A DNA stretch of 64,000 nt, taken from the NCBI GenBank assembly GCA_024114885.1, contig CP099419.1, positions 2,790,001 through 2,854,000 on the forward strand, in the 5' to 3' direction. Every line of letters begins with the position of its first letter. Positions within the stretch are counted from its first letter, which is position 1. This document shows, one piece after another, positions 41,842 through 53,829 of this stretch. Source of the DNA: Septoria linicola (lineage: Eukaryota; Ascomycota; Dothideomycetes; Mycosphaerellales; Mycosphaerellaceae). Made by a program: the position numbers and the translations under genes. The notes beneath the pieces are model-generated. The model was not told the origin of the DNA, did not search any database, and saw only the letters and a program-made list of their open reading frames with translations.

Positions 41842-42785
41842 ATGAATCTTTTCCGGATATTGGGTATGGCTGCGAAGGCTGAGCTATGGAAGTTCGGGAT
41901 GGGAACTGATCATGACAGGCGACTTGTCGCATCTGGCATCCATTTTCATACTGCTTGCTAAGATGAAATCATCCAGCGTACGCGATCTGACCAGCAATTG
42001 TGTTGAAGGACCACAAGCTAAGCGATTATTCACAGAGCGCGGCCGGCATATCGTTTAAATCGCAGTTCCTATATTTGGTGGTCTATGTTACGCGGTATCT
42101 TGGTCAGTCAGAAGGAGAAATGGAAGGGAAGAGCAGGGCACGCTGACAAGATGGGACAGACCTTCTGTGGACGAACCCAACGAACAGCCTATGGAACACG
42201 ACCTTCAAAATCATCTTTATTGGCGCGCAGGCCTATACGATATACCTCATGCTGAACGATTACAAACCGACGCACGACCCGAACCAGGATACCTTCAAGG
42301 TGGAATATTTGATTGGTGGGGCTGCAGTTATGGGGATACTGTTTCCATACAAATATTCACTCACAGAGGTATGAGCACGAGCACCGCGATGAGAATAGTA
42401 GCACGTTGAGGGGCTGACACTGGTCATTCAGATCTTATGGGCATTCTCCATATGGCTGGAATCTGTTGCGATCCTGCCACAACTCTTCATGCTGCAGCGA
42501 ACAGGTGAAGCGGAGACGATTACGACTCACTACCTGTTTGCATTGGGCGCATACCGAGCACTTTACATTCCCAACTGGGTATGGCGGTTCTTCACGGAGC
42601 ACCATTACTGGGATCCGATTCCCGTGATTGCAGGTATCATCCAGACTGTGCTCTACTCGGACTTCTTCTATATCTACTACACCAAGTATGTCGCTTCCGA
42701 AACTGACAACGCGGCTTGCATGAGCTCAGTCTTGCTAACAATGGACAGGGTACTACAAGGCGAGAGGTTCAACCTTCCGGTCTAG
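41842..42785 (+). CDS. erd2: ER lumen protein-retaining receptor Erd2 (HDEL receptor)
   Basis: Rebuilt from six exons: 41842-41863, 41919-41977, 42036-42102, 42160-42368, 42432-42685, 42749-42785, giving 215 aa in one frame with GT-AG sites throughout. The start MNLFRILGDLSHLASIFILL is the classic N-terminus, followed by AAGISFKSQFLYLVVYVTRYLDLL, the LWNTTFKIIFIGAQAYTIYLML pass, YKPTHDP, the ILWAFSIWLESVAILPQLFMLQRTGEAE block and the ALYIPNWVWRFF segment. Seven membrane passes are expected. The receptor binds HDEL-type tails of escaped ER proteins in the Golgi and returns them by COPI carriers (established knowledge). The first two exons are so short (22 and 59 nt) that no long ORF shows them. 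Confidence 0.95.
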
Positions 42786-43601
42786 GTCATGCAAAGCAGC
42801 CTAGAAGCTCGACTACTGCTAGACCTTCCACGATCGTGCTGGCCCCTCTCCCAGGAGCGTTTTCCGACGCCTTCGTGGACAGTCGGGGGAAAAGCGCTCA
42901 ATGCGAGAAAGGCGGCCAGAGTCGACGAGGATCACGCGCTGTCGGTCGATTGATCGTGGCTGAGGCCTCAATGATGAACGACACACTTCCAATGCGGAGC
43001 ATGTGAGGTGGGAGAACGTGCGTTGCGCGCACTCGATACGCATAGACACGAAGGCGGAGCCGATGAATGGCTTCTTCTGCATAAAAAGCTGATACCCATG
43101 TAATGCATTTACTGTGCATAGAGATGGTCGAGGATCTTGGTCTAGACGAGAGCCGACCGCGTCGCGTACCTTGAATTTAGAGCCACTGGACGTCATTATT
43201 GGCTGTGGTCAGCTAGGAGCTTCAGATTGAACGTGTGTACAACGCGTTTTTCGTGATGACGCTGAAGTAGAGGTGTCAATGAGTCGTGTCGCCGTTCCTG
43301 ATGGGCATCAATGCACCGAAGACGAATCGAAAAAGTGTCAAGGAAGCACCGACTCCGATTTGCGTTGCGATCTATGCAGGCCGGCATCATCGCAGGCCCG
43401 CGGACGAAGCCGCAGTGAGCTCGTTGGGTCAGTTTGTAGTTCTAGCTCAATTAACTGACTCGTCCCTCCAGCAAACACACCACGACAGACAACCAGCCAC
43501 TTCATCCCACGGTCTTTTGTTGTTGACTTGAATCATACGCCATTGCCTGAGTGAGTACAGTATAACCAGCGGCGCGCGCACGCGCTATCACATTGAAGAA
43601 G
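42786..43601. other. Intergenic between ERD2 and EDC4-like gene
   Basis: 816 bp without a supported gene. The right half is the promoter and leader of the next gene, and nothing specific was seen. Confidence 0.4.
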
Positions 43602-46600
43602 ATGGCAGACCTCAGCGAGTTGTTCTCGCGGCTTAAACAGCAGAATACCGAGCACCAGCTGCCAGCGCAGTCACCAGCTGCACAACCTCCATCACAGGCC
43701 TCGCTCTGGGCACAGCCGTCATACGAGCAGCCATCAGTCTCGACGCCATTGGTCTCGCCACCAATCCACACGCCCAACCCTCACCACGCCTCGAACATCC
43801 TCAGTCCAGTCAACCCGTCATCGAATGCGGGCACTCCGGGGCCCGACCTCAACCGCACGAACAACCTGCTGAACCTGCTCAAGTTCAACGGCCAGTCCGG
43901 CCAGCAGCAACAGCAGCAGTCGCAGACAGGCGCAATGGCGGGCCTGACCAATGTTGCGTCCAACCGCCACACCTCGATGCAACTCCCAGCAGTGCAGCCT
44001 CGTGATGGAGGGCATTCTCGCGGCGAGACGCGACCTTTGTCGGCAGCGGACGTCATGGCTAACCTCCAGCGCTCTGCTTCTGGCTCCGTCGTCACCCAGC
44101 GCAATCTCACAGCGGTCGACGATGAGCTGAGATCGAAATCGAGTGGCAATCCTCAAGATTTTCTGCTCAATCTGCTCAAGGGCCCAAAGTCACATATTCC
44201 CGCAGCTTCTCCAGCTGCACAAACAGAACACACCGCCAGAACAGTCAAGCCTCAGCCAGATGTTGACGATTTGGCCAAACAGTTTGGCCAGGCTTCTGTT
44301 GACTCGACCGCATCTCAGCCAGCGCAAGAGTCTACGCCTGCTCGCCAGTTTGGCAGCCCCGCTGCGAGCAGCACGCCCTTCGAAGCACCTCCGGGCAACA
44401 AAGCATCAATGTTCAGCTATGTCAACCCCTTCGATCAGCTGCACACCTCATCGCCTCTGAACAGAAATCGTACCCCTCAGCCCACTGAGCAGGCTGCAGC
44501 ACCAAACAAGATTGAGATTCTGAAGCACGATCGCAGTGCCTCTTCGACGCAGAATGGCGACAGTTCGCAGCCCGCAGCCAAGAGTCGGAAGATTCACGAC
44601 GATTCATCTTCGGCAGAGACCAAGAGCGTCTCACAGAAGCTCGAAAATATTGGTGAGAAGGTGGAGAAGCAAGTGGCACACGCTCTCAAGGCTGCCGACA
44701 GCCGCGAGCCACTACGGAGCAGCAGTAAACACACGACCGATGACGAGCGCATCAAGAAAGAGACTGCCAACAATGAAGATGTCGAGTCGAACTGGGAGAG
44801 CGCTGAAGATGATGCAAAGGAGTACAAGGTGGGGGTCTACAACTTTCCAATGAAGCCCTTCGTGTCGCTGCAGGTGCTCTCGCCCAAGCACATCCGCCCA
44901 GTTCGACAGGATAACTTCATGGTCATCGCACAGCTGAAGAAGGAGTTTGATCAGATTGATCGTGCTCTGGTCACTGCGACTCAAACACACATCGTGTACG
45001 CACAAGTCGCGACGAAGAAGGACAATGGTGGCTTCCGCATCATTCGACAAGACTCTGGCGACCACAAGCAAGTTTTCCGCTCCAGCGGCGAACGCATATT
45101 CAATGTGCAGTTATGCAGCGTTGCTGACAAGCAACACGACGTGGAAACCGTGCTCGGCACCGGCGTCAATGGCGCTATCTTCTGGACATCGCTGGTGAAA
45201 TCGCGAGGTGACTCGTTCCAGGACGATGATGTCGAAGGTCATGGCTTCATCATGCCACCGGTTGCAACCATCGAGGAGAACACAAGTGGCTCACCTGTCA
45301 AGACGCGTGCGAAGATGAGCTCCCGCCACCCCGATTACTTTGCAATCGCACGTGGAAAGCACATCTTCCTCATTGCGCCAGACACCGTGAAGACTCGCAC
45401 ATACACCGATACTACAACGCGCCGCGTTGATAGCGAGAAGTATTTCAGTGATCACACTCTCAAGATCAACACTGGCAAGGCAGGCAAAGACTTCTGTTTC
45501 TCAGAAGATGACACTGTTATTGCCAGCCTCGATAAGAACGGGCGATTTAAGTTTTGGGACATTCGTGACCTTACGGCTCAGGCAAGCAACAGCAGTTTCC
45601 AGCCTGGCAAACACGATCCCGTCGAGCTGCGCGATGCCATCTGGCAGAACACAGCTGTCACGTCTGGGAGCAGAGTGGATGAGAAGCCTTCGGTCTCGTC
45701 CATCATGTTTCTTGACAAGGAGAAGCCTGTCAACAAGGGCTCCGCACTGAGGTACATGATAATCGGCTTTAAGCAGAACCACATTCTTCAGCTGTGGGAT
45801 CTCGGTCTCGGCAAGGCGGTGCAAGAGATCCGCCTGCCTCATGAGAAGGACAGCGATGGAATCTGCAGTCTCACGTATCACCCAAAGACGGGAATCGTGA
45901 CCATTGGACACCCTACACGGAACAGCATCTACTTCTTGCACCTGAGTGCTCCAAAGTACAACATTCCCACGATGGAGCAAGCTCGATACATCAAGATGCT
46001 GGCCACCAACGACCCAACATTGCCCAAGCCAGAGAGCACAGCTATCATGAGCGGACTTAGGGAGTTCTCATTCGCCAAGGTTGGACAGCTCAGAAGTGTG
46101 GACATGTTGCGGACCCCAGTCGAGAACGCCGGCGAGAACGGAACCGAAGACGAGACATTGTTCGAGCTGTATATCATGCACTCCAAGGGCTCGGCCGGAA
46201 TCAGTGTCAAGCGCGAGGATCTAGGCTGGGACAAACACAGCAAGATGGTTAATCCTAAGGATGCTTTGAAGGAAGGTGTGATTGAAGTGCGCGAGCTTTC
46301 ACTGCCTAAGCAACCCTCTCCATCCACTGAGCGTGGAGAGACTGACACTGCTCCTAAGCCAGTGGTGAAGTCAGCCAAGCCAGAAGTGTCCAAGGAGCCA
46401 TCGCCTCCCGCTGTGATCAAGAGCGAAGGTGTTCGTTCTCCAACGCCGCGCTCCAACGCGCCACTACCCCGAATGACCTCTCCCGAGCCACCGACTAAGC
46501 CTTTGCCACAGCTTCCGATTAACCCACCGTTGATTACTGCCGATTCATACACACACGCTGCATTGCGTGCAAAGTCACCTGCGGGCAGCAAGTCAAGTGA

Positions 46601-47892
46601 AGAGGTGGTCCGCAACACCATTATCTCGCCTCAAGCCAAGGAGACCGCCGTGGTCAATGCCTCCAATGCCGCAACTCAAGCTAGCGCACCGATCGCCGGT
46701 GCTGGTGACTACCAGAGTGTGCTCACTCGGCAATTCGATTCTCTCTATCAGCGCATTGAGTCCGACAAGCGTGTGCAGGATGCCGCTGCCGGCGCCAAGC
46801 AGGACGCACTCCTACGCCTGGTGTCGTCTACGCTTACTGAGAACGTGGATCGTAGCCTCAGCAGTATCATCGCTACTCGCATTGAGAAGGATGTCATTCC
46901 CACTCTTACAGACGTCACTAGCAAGGTGGTCGACCGAAAGATTGCGGAGTCCCTTCCACCGCAGCTGAATGCCAGCGTGGCCGCCGCAATGAAGGCCAAT
47001 CTCTCCAACACTCTTCAGCAAGCCCTGCAAGACAAGGAGGTGCACAAGGCCATTTCTGACTTGACAGCCAACCAGGTGGCTCAGCGTGTGCAACAGCAGG
47101 TCTCTGCAATGCTTCAAAAGCAGTTGCCAGAGATGACCACAAAGGCAGCACAAAAGTTGGTGGGAGACCTCGAGGGCAAGCTTGTGCAACACCAGCGCAC
47201 TTCAGAGGCGCAGCGACAGCAGGACAACATCAAGATTGAAGAGCTCTCAGGCATTGTTCGCAGCCTGTCTACCACTCTTCAGGGAATGGCGGCTAGTCAG
47301 GCATCTTTCCAAGAGCAGATACTCAAGCTGCAGCGTGAGGCTCGCGAAGGTCAAGGACGCAACGCGAGATCCGTTTCGTCGTCGCCTCCTGTGACTGAAG
47401 AGCCTCCAGCTGAGCCTGAGGACACGGACGTGGCCAACATGACTCAACTGCTGATGGACGGCAAGTATGAGGAGGCTACAATTCAGGTAAGGTTCTCCGC
47501 ATCGTCTTGAAGGGTATACATAAGCTAACATTCAATAGTGGATCTCTTCGGATCGTCAGGCAGAAATTTTCGACAAGCTATTCGTCCGCGTCAACCCAAC
47601 CTATTTGACATCGCTGTCGCCTCTTGTCGCTCTGACTGTGTCGGCAGCCATCACCTCCAGCTTCGATACGTTCATCTCTGAACGCCTCGACTGGTTGACG
47701 CGTGTCCTACAGCAGATCGACATTAGGAACGAAGACATCCTCGATGTGGCGCCAAAGATCATGGACGTGCTCACCCAGCGCCTACAAGGTGCATACATGG
47801 CCATTTCTGAGGCCAAACCTTCTGACCCTGCTCTGAGGACCATCAGCAATCTCAGTCGCCAGGTCCAAGAGATCCGCCGAGTCGCACAGTGA
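43602..47892 (+). CDS. mRNA decapping scaffold, EDC4/Ge-1/Pdc1-like
   Basis: Two exons, 43602-47486 and 47539-47892, with a 52-nt GT-AG intron, give 1412 aa. The start MADLSELFSRLKQQ is the family start; the codon at 43593 is TTG. Two short NLLNLLKF / FLLNLLKG motifs in the N-terminal disordered region (about residues 85 and 185) resemble the decapping-factor helices of this group. A WD40-like region runs from about 410 to 840 (KEYKVGVYNFPMKPFVSLQVLSP, GAIFWTSLVK, FKFWDIRDL, ILQLWDLGLG). A P/S/T-rich linker and a long coiled coil follow (about 1050-1250), then the C-terminal helical domain with TQLLMDGKYEEATIQW and FDKLFVRVNPTYL. EDC4 binds Dcp2 and Xrn1 in P-bodies (established knowledge). 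Identity with fission yeast Pdc1 is inferred from domain order. Confidence 0.85.
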
Positions 47893-48143
47893 CTGCAGGC
47901 CGCGTCTAAACAAGGATTGGATCTCCTGATCTGAAGTGCATCAGCTTCAGCACGCAATTGGTGGATACTGGTTCTAGAGCATCGCGATCTGGCGTTGGGG
48001 GTCGGCTCTTGACGCACCACTGCTGCGTACGTGATCACGACCCGTGTATTATAGTAGCATAGAGCCATCGCATCGATGAGCTTGTACAGTCTGGCCTCTA
48101 AACGGCCGGCGACGTATTGCAATAATACAAGTGTAACATACTT

Positions 48144-49090
48144 CTATGACGTGTACTTCATCTTCTTGTTAAATGCATCGACAATCTGTCGCGCTGCCTG
48201 CACAATCTCAAGCGCGCCAGGACTATCACTGTGGCAGCAAAGCGAGACATCGTGCTGACCGACTGGCAGCTCTACTTCTTCGCCAGTGACCGCCGTGACC
48301 GAGCTGTTTTCGACCTGACTAGAGACGTGTTTGTGCACATCTTCGGACGTCCACGGCTTCTTCTTTCGGTCGATTACAAGCTTGCCATCTGCTGAATACT
48401 TCACATCCTGCGCAATGTTAGCAATGACTGTTTGAGCACGACTCATGTATGCTCGGCCCGTTCTTGTACGTACGCCGTAAAGTTCCGCCGTGAAGGGTAG
48501 GCCCAATTCCTGGGCTACCTCCTCGTGGAACGTCCCGGCTAATCCGAAGACTCTTGTGCCCTTGGGCACGCCTTCATACACTGCTCGACAGACCTGGCGA
48601 TCGCGGTACATCATTCCATATAGTACGCCGTGTGGTTTCACGTGGTTGAGTGGGACATTTGCAGCTGTGAGGAAGGCTTGCAAGGCTCCCACTTGGTAGC
48701 GAATCATGGCGGTGAGCTCTTCGGGCGACATCTTGATCTCTCGCCTGCCAAAGCCTTGTATGTCGGGAAGTCCGGGATGGGCTGGATTCGGAGTCAGCGC
48801 GAAGAGGCGCAGTGATCGATTTGACAGCTTGTGCTAACCTCCAACCAATATGTTGTGTTCTTTGCACTTGCGAACAGTCATTTCCATTATCAATGGATCT
48901 CCAGCGTGGAACTGGAGAGCAAGAGCTTAGTCGAATAACGGGACATAGCAGAAGAGATATTTCTTACACCGCAGGCAATATTGGCATGATCGATCAAGGG
49001 AATCAAGTCATCGTCCGGTCCCGCCTTGTAGTTGCCATAGCCCTCGCCTAAATCGACATTGATGTGTACTTTCTTCTGAATGGGAGCCAT
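48144..49090 (-). CDS. lamB: LamB/YcsF family protein (5-oxoprolinase subunit A-like)
   Basis: Three exons, 49090-48968, 48911-48839 and 48781-48144, give 277 aa. Splice junctions rebuild the family blocks exactly: NVDLGEGYGNY, HANIACGFHAGDP across intron 1, and VGAHPGLPDIQGFGRR across intron 2. HVKPHGVLYG and the C-terminal SLCCHSDSPGA follow. Bacterial PxpA, its relative, forms ATP-dependent 5-oxoprolinase with PxpB and PxpC. In Aspergillus nidulans the same family member LamB is needed to use lactams such as 2-pyrrolidinone and is divergent from lamA (recalled knowledge). Here too it is divergent from a large carboxylase with PxpB/PxpC-like domains, 346 bp apart, so the two probably act together. 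No targeting signal is seen. Confidence 0.9.
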
Positions 49091-49436
49091 TGTCATCCTA
49101 GTATGATGGGGGAGAGTAAATGGAGTATGAGCTATCAGAGGCAACACAAAAATATGACTGCCGAGCAGACATGAGGTCAAGGTACAGCGTGGACCTACTG
49201 TCTTAGTGCTAAGTGTGGAGCATCATTATACCTGGTAGTGCTCCTGCTGTATGGATGCCCCTCCTCACAAGTGAGGAGATCGTGATGCTTATCAGTGGGA
49301 CAGTTGTGAGAGCTCGCCGCCGGCCAAGAATCGGGTACGAGTCGCTGGTAGATGTCTACCACTGACTACAGTGAGTAGCAGACTCACTCCAGCCAAGTCC
49401 AGTGTCTCCCATTGATCACAAGTTCCAAGGCGCGCG
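49091..49436. promoter_or_regulatory. Divergent lamB / lamA-like promoter
   Basis: A 346-bp bidirectional promoter. It contains a perfect inverted repeat at 49261-49278 and two GATA-type motifs on the minus strand (TGATAG, complement of 49132-49137; TGATAA within 49288-49295). GATA sites of this kind bind the nitrogen regulator AreA in relatives (established knowledge), so nitrogen control is inferred. Confidence 0.6.
49261..49278. promoter_or_regulatory. Perfect 18-bp inverted repeat in lam promoter
   Basis: CTCCTCAC-AA-GTGAGGAG: 8-bp arms with a 2-bp spacer. It lies 171 bp from the lamB-like start and 159 bp from the lamA-like start, near the centre of the divergent promoter, as expected for a dimeric activator site shared by both genes. 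The binding factor is not known. Confidence 0.65.
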
Positions 49437-52400
49437 ATGGAAAAGTTGAAGAAGTTGCTCGTAGCGAACAGAGGCGAGATTGTGCGTATTCACCTCCGTT
49501 GCACAAAGTGGTGGCACCGCTGCTGACCTTTTCCCAGGCCGTCCGCATAATCAAGACCGCAAAACAATTGGGCATCGAGACAGTCTCCATCTACACTTCA
49601 GCAGATGCTGCATCTCTGCACGTGTCTGGTGCTGATGAAGCTGTTCTGCTCCCAAGCCTGCAAAGTTACACCGATGGTGACCACATCATCGAGGTAGCAA
49701 AGGCAAAAGGATGTGATGCCATCATTCCTGGCTATGGCTTTCTCTCAGAAAACGCTGCTTTTGCAAAGGACGTTACTGACGCCGGACTGGCTTGGGTGGG
49801 CCCTAGCGAAGATGCTATCAAGGCTTTTGGTATCAAGCACACTGCTCGCGACCTGGCGAAACAGTCAGGCGTGCCTATAGTGCCCGGCACAGAAGGTTTA
49901 GTGGAGACTGAAGATGATGCTGTTGAACAGAGCAGCAAACTCGGCTTTCCTGTCATGCTCAAGATCACGGCCGGTGGTGGTGGTAAGGCTTCACCTTATT
50001 GCGTCTAAGCCTCCCGAGAGTAAGCACTGACACATTCAGGTTCTGGGTTGATCATTTGTCAGGACGCCGAACAAGTCAAAGACGGCTTTAAGAAAGCTCA
50101 ATCTCGAGGACAAGCTCTTTTCAAGGACTCCGGCGTCTTCATTGAACGTTTCTATCCGGAGGCTCACCATATAGAGGTCCAGGTCTTTGGTAATGGTCTA
50201 GGCCAAGCCGTTCACTTCGGTGAGCGGGAGTGCTCAATTCAACGACGGCATCAGAAGGTGATCGAGGAGTGCCCAAGTCCATTTGTTGAGAGTCGATCTG
50301 GATTACGAGAGCAGATCTGCAGCGCTGCTGTGAAACTAGCTGAGTCTGTCAAGTATGGCTCAGCTGGTACTGTTGAGTTCCTTGTAGGTGTAGCGGCTGC
50401 CAAACGGCATCTCTTCTTCCCTCGATGATTCTGCCTGATGTACTGATGCTGTGGTACCTTGTGTCCAAATCGATATAGCAGCAACGCGGAGGTGTGCAAG
50501 AGACCATTGAGACACTGCTGACCTTCGACCTCTTGTTTCTAGGTTGATGACAAGAGCGCCGAGTTCTACTTTCTCGAAATGAACACACGATTACAGGTGA
50601 GTGTCGTCTACACGCCATTGGCTTCTTAGGGGTATTGAGTGAACACTGCTGACCTGCTGCCGTTCTCTTCAGGTCGAACACCCTATCACCGAGGCATGTT
50701 ATGATGTGGATCTTGTAGAGCTAATGTTGAAGCAAGCCGATGCACAACTGCTTGGAGCAGGCGGGCTACCAGCAGAGTACCTTGGCTCGTTGCAGCGAAG
50801 CCGCCCGTTCGGAGCTGCTATCGAAGCCCGTGTTTATGCAGAGAATGTGCTTAGGGATTACGCTCCATCACCCGGACTTCTGACACAAGTGCACTGGGCA
50901 GAGCTGCAGAATGCACGTATCGATACTTGGGTCCGCACTGGTCTTCGGATTTCGCCAAATTACGATCCTCTCATCGCAAAAGGTAAGCGTCAGCCGTCAC
51001 CTGACGACATGAAGCTCCCACTGATTTGTTTCTAGTCATCAACCACGCGAAGACGCGAGAAGCGGCACGTAAGGGGCTCGCGATGCTCCTCGGAAGGTCG
51101 TTAGTGCAAGGCCCACCCAACAATCTCGACTTCTTGACCAGCATCATGGAGGATGGGACTTTCAAGTCTGGCCGCACAATCACTTCCTATTTGCAAAGCT
51201 TCGTGTACGAACCAAGTGTTATTGATGTTGTGTCGTCAGGCGCATATACCCTTATCCAAGACCTGGATGGAAGACCTGCTATCGGTAAAGGCATACCTCG
51301 AAGTGGTGCAATGGATCCGATAGCACTGGCTGCAGCTAATTTACTCGTGGGAAACCAACGCGGGCAAGAAGGCCTCGAGATCACTTTGCAGGGACCCGAA
51401 TTGAAGTTCCATGGTCCAGCAGCAATCGCGTTGACAGGAGCTCCCATTGACGTTGAGCTCGATGGCGATTCCATTCCGATGTGGACTCGAAAGCATATAA
51501 AGCCAGGACAGCTGCTTAGAATTGGACGGACCACCGGAGGAGGATGTCGCAGCTATCTTGCTGTGTACGGAGGCTTCTCGAATGTTGCAGACTACTTCGG
51601 CAGCAAGTCGACCTCGCCCATCGTGGCGATCGGAGGTTATCAAGGACGACAACTTGCGCCTGGCGATCAGCTGAACTTGGCCAAAGACATTCCCTCTACG
51701 CTTCATACTCATCCGAGCATACCGGAGGCACTTCGTCCCCAATACTCCTCGCCCTGGACGATTAACGCTCTGCCTGGACCACATGAAGAGGGCTATCTCA
51801 CCGAGGAGGATATCGAGATGCTCTATAGTACGGAGTGGAAGGTCTCGCATAATGCCAGTAGAAGCGCTATCAGACTCATTGGGCCAGTTCCCAAGTGGGC
51901 TCGTGCCGATGGTGGAGAAGGAGGCTCGCATCCTTCGAATCTTGTGGAATATGGCTACTCATGCGGCTCGCTCAACTGGACTGGAGATGAGGGTTGCATT
52001 TTCTCGCTGGATTGCCCAAACTTCGGCGGCTTCGCAAGCTCAGCCACAGCAATTCGCGCGGACTACTGGAAACTCGGGCAACTGAAAGCTGGCGATACGT
52101 TAAGATATCAGCGTGTGTCCCTGAAAGAAGCGCTGTTACTACGTCAGAACGTCGCCGACTATCTTGATGATATCAGCGAGGCTGTTCAATCGAGTGACTT
52201 TGGCAAAGTCCGGCCACTGAACACGTCGTTCAAGCCTAGCGGCGATTACAGCAAAGCTGTCCTGTCGCAGAGTGACGAGACAAGCGATCGACCGCAGATC
52301 AGGTATCGACAAGCTGGCGACGACTATATCCTCGTCGAATACGGAAACGAGCAGTTCAACCTCAATTATCGTTGCCGCGTCACTGCCCTGGAGAAGGCCG

Positions 52401-53829
52401 TCAATTCGGACACTGCTCCTACCTGGCTAAAACAAAGTTTGACGACTACAGTAGGTTGCTGTACCTCGCTAACCATTTGCTACAATGGAGCCACAATGGA
52501 TCGCCAAAAGCTTCTGGAGCACCTGCAAGAACTCGAGGAACAGATCGGTGACCTTAGCAAGACCAAAGTAAGTCCAGTCATGAGTAGGAGATATGTCTTT
52601 TCTCGGCTCTTCTGTTCGTTCGATTGTACCAGTGATACATGTGGGCAGGTTGTTATTCTGTTGAGACGTCTACTAATTCGTAAATCATTGTTCCAGGTCC
52701 CATGTCGAAGGTTCAAACTACCACTGTCGTTCGAAAGCAAGGAACAAACAGATGCCACCAAGCGATATATGGAGACGCAACGACCGCATGCCCCCTACTT
52801 GCCAGACAACTTGGGATTTGTGGCGAAAAATAATGCCTTTACCGCTGATCAGCTCAAACATAACATGCTGAATGGTGAACTGATGGCCGTGGTGGTCGGC
52901 TTTTTTTGCGGCAATACAGTGTCGTTACCTGTGGATCCTCGGCAGAGGATGTCATCGCCGAAGGCCAATCCATCACGAGTATTCACACCAGAAGGGACTT
53001 TCGGCTGGGGTGGCAGTTGCGCGAGCATTTATCCTGTGGATTCGCCTGGCGGATATCAAATGCTGGGACGGACCATTCCTTGCTTTGACTACTACGGGTT
53101 CAAGCAGGGTTTTACGCCGGAGAGACCTTGGCTCTTCCAGGACTTCGACATTCTCACATTCTACCAGGTTAATGAGGACGAGCTGAACCAGAAGCTCGAA
53201 TTGTTCAGGTCGGGCCAATATGAGTTCGAATGGGAGAGCGCCGAGTTCGATATGGAGCAGCATAACAAGCTTCTTGCTGAGACATCAGACGAAGTCGTCG
53301 AGATCAGAGCAGCGCAGCGCAAAGTGCAGGCGGAGATGATCGAGGCGGAAAACGCCTCACTAGCGAAATGGAGAGCTGACAAAGCAAAGAATAAGCCTGA
53401 TGAGAGCACAATTGATATGCTACTGCAGGATCCGTCCATCACTGCTATCGAAGCTCCTGTGGACGCGAATGTCTGGAAGATAGAGGTCAAGGAGAAAGAT
53501 GTGGTCAAGCCCAATCAGGTCATCGCGATTCTTGAAGGTAATTCGACACTTTTCCTTCCTATCAAGTCAGCCACACTGACATTGTGCTAGCCATGAAGCT
53601 TGAGATCAATGTGAACGCCCCGGAGAGTGTAGGCAAAGGAACAGCTGTCATCGAGAAACTCTTGATCGAGCCGGTACGTGAGAATTCTATTGGAGAACAA
53701 CAGAGTGCTAATGTGTCATGCTTTCTAGGGCGAGACAATCAGGGTGAGACTCATCCAAAAATCTTCGCTTGACTTTTCACTGACTCGACGCAGGCTGGAG
53801 GTCGCATCGCCCTCATTCGGAACACCTGA
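49437..53829 (+). CDS. lamA: Biotin-dependent carboxylase with 5-oxoprolinase PxpB/PxpC-like domains (LamA/urea carboxylase type)
   Basis: Ten exons (49437-49481, 49538-49982, 50040-50383, 50543-50596, 50673-50982, 51036-52567, 52697-53537, 53591-53673, 53729-53743, 53794-53829) give 1234 aa with every phase consistent. The biotin carboxylase spans residues 1 to about 450: KKLLVANRGEIAVRII, the glycine-rich ATP loop TAGGGGSG, HHIEVQVFG, FGERECSIQRRHQK, EMNTRLQVEHPITE. The PxpC/AHS2-like domain follows (SGAYTLIQDLDGRP, GIPRSGAMD), then the PxpB/AHS1-like part (QAGDDYILVEYG, RVFTPEGTFGWGGSCASIYP). The end is a biotinyl domain, EAPVDANVWKIEV to ILEAMKLEI, with the biotin lysine in AMKLE. The amidohydrolase half of yeast Dur1,2 is absent. 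The likely role is ATP- and biotin-dependent activation of a cyclic amide or urea-like substrate together with the LamB protein (inference from family and context). A 15-nt ninth exon is required. Confidence 0.9.
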
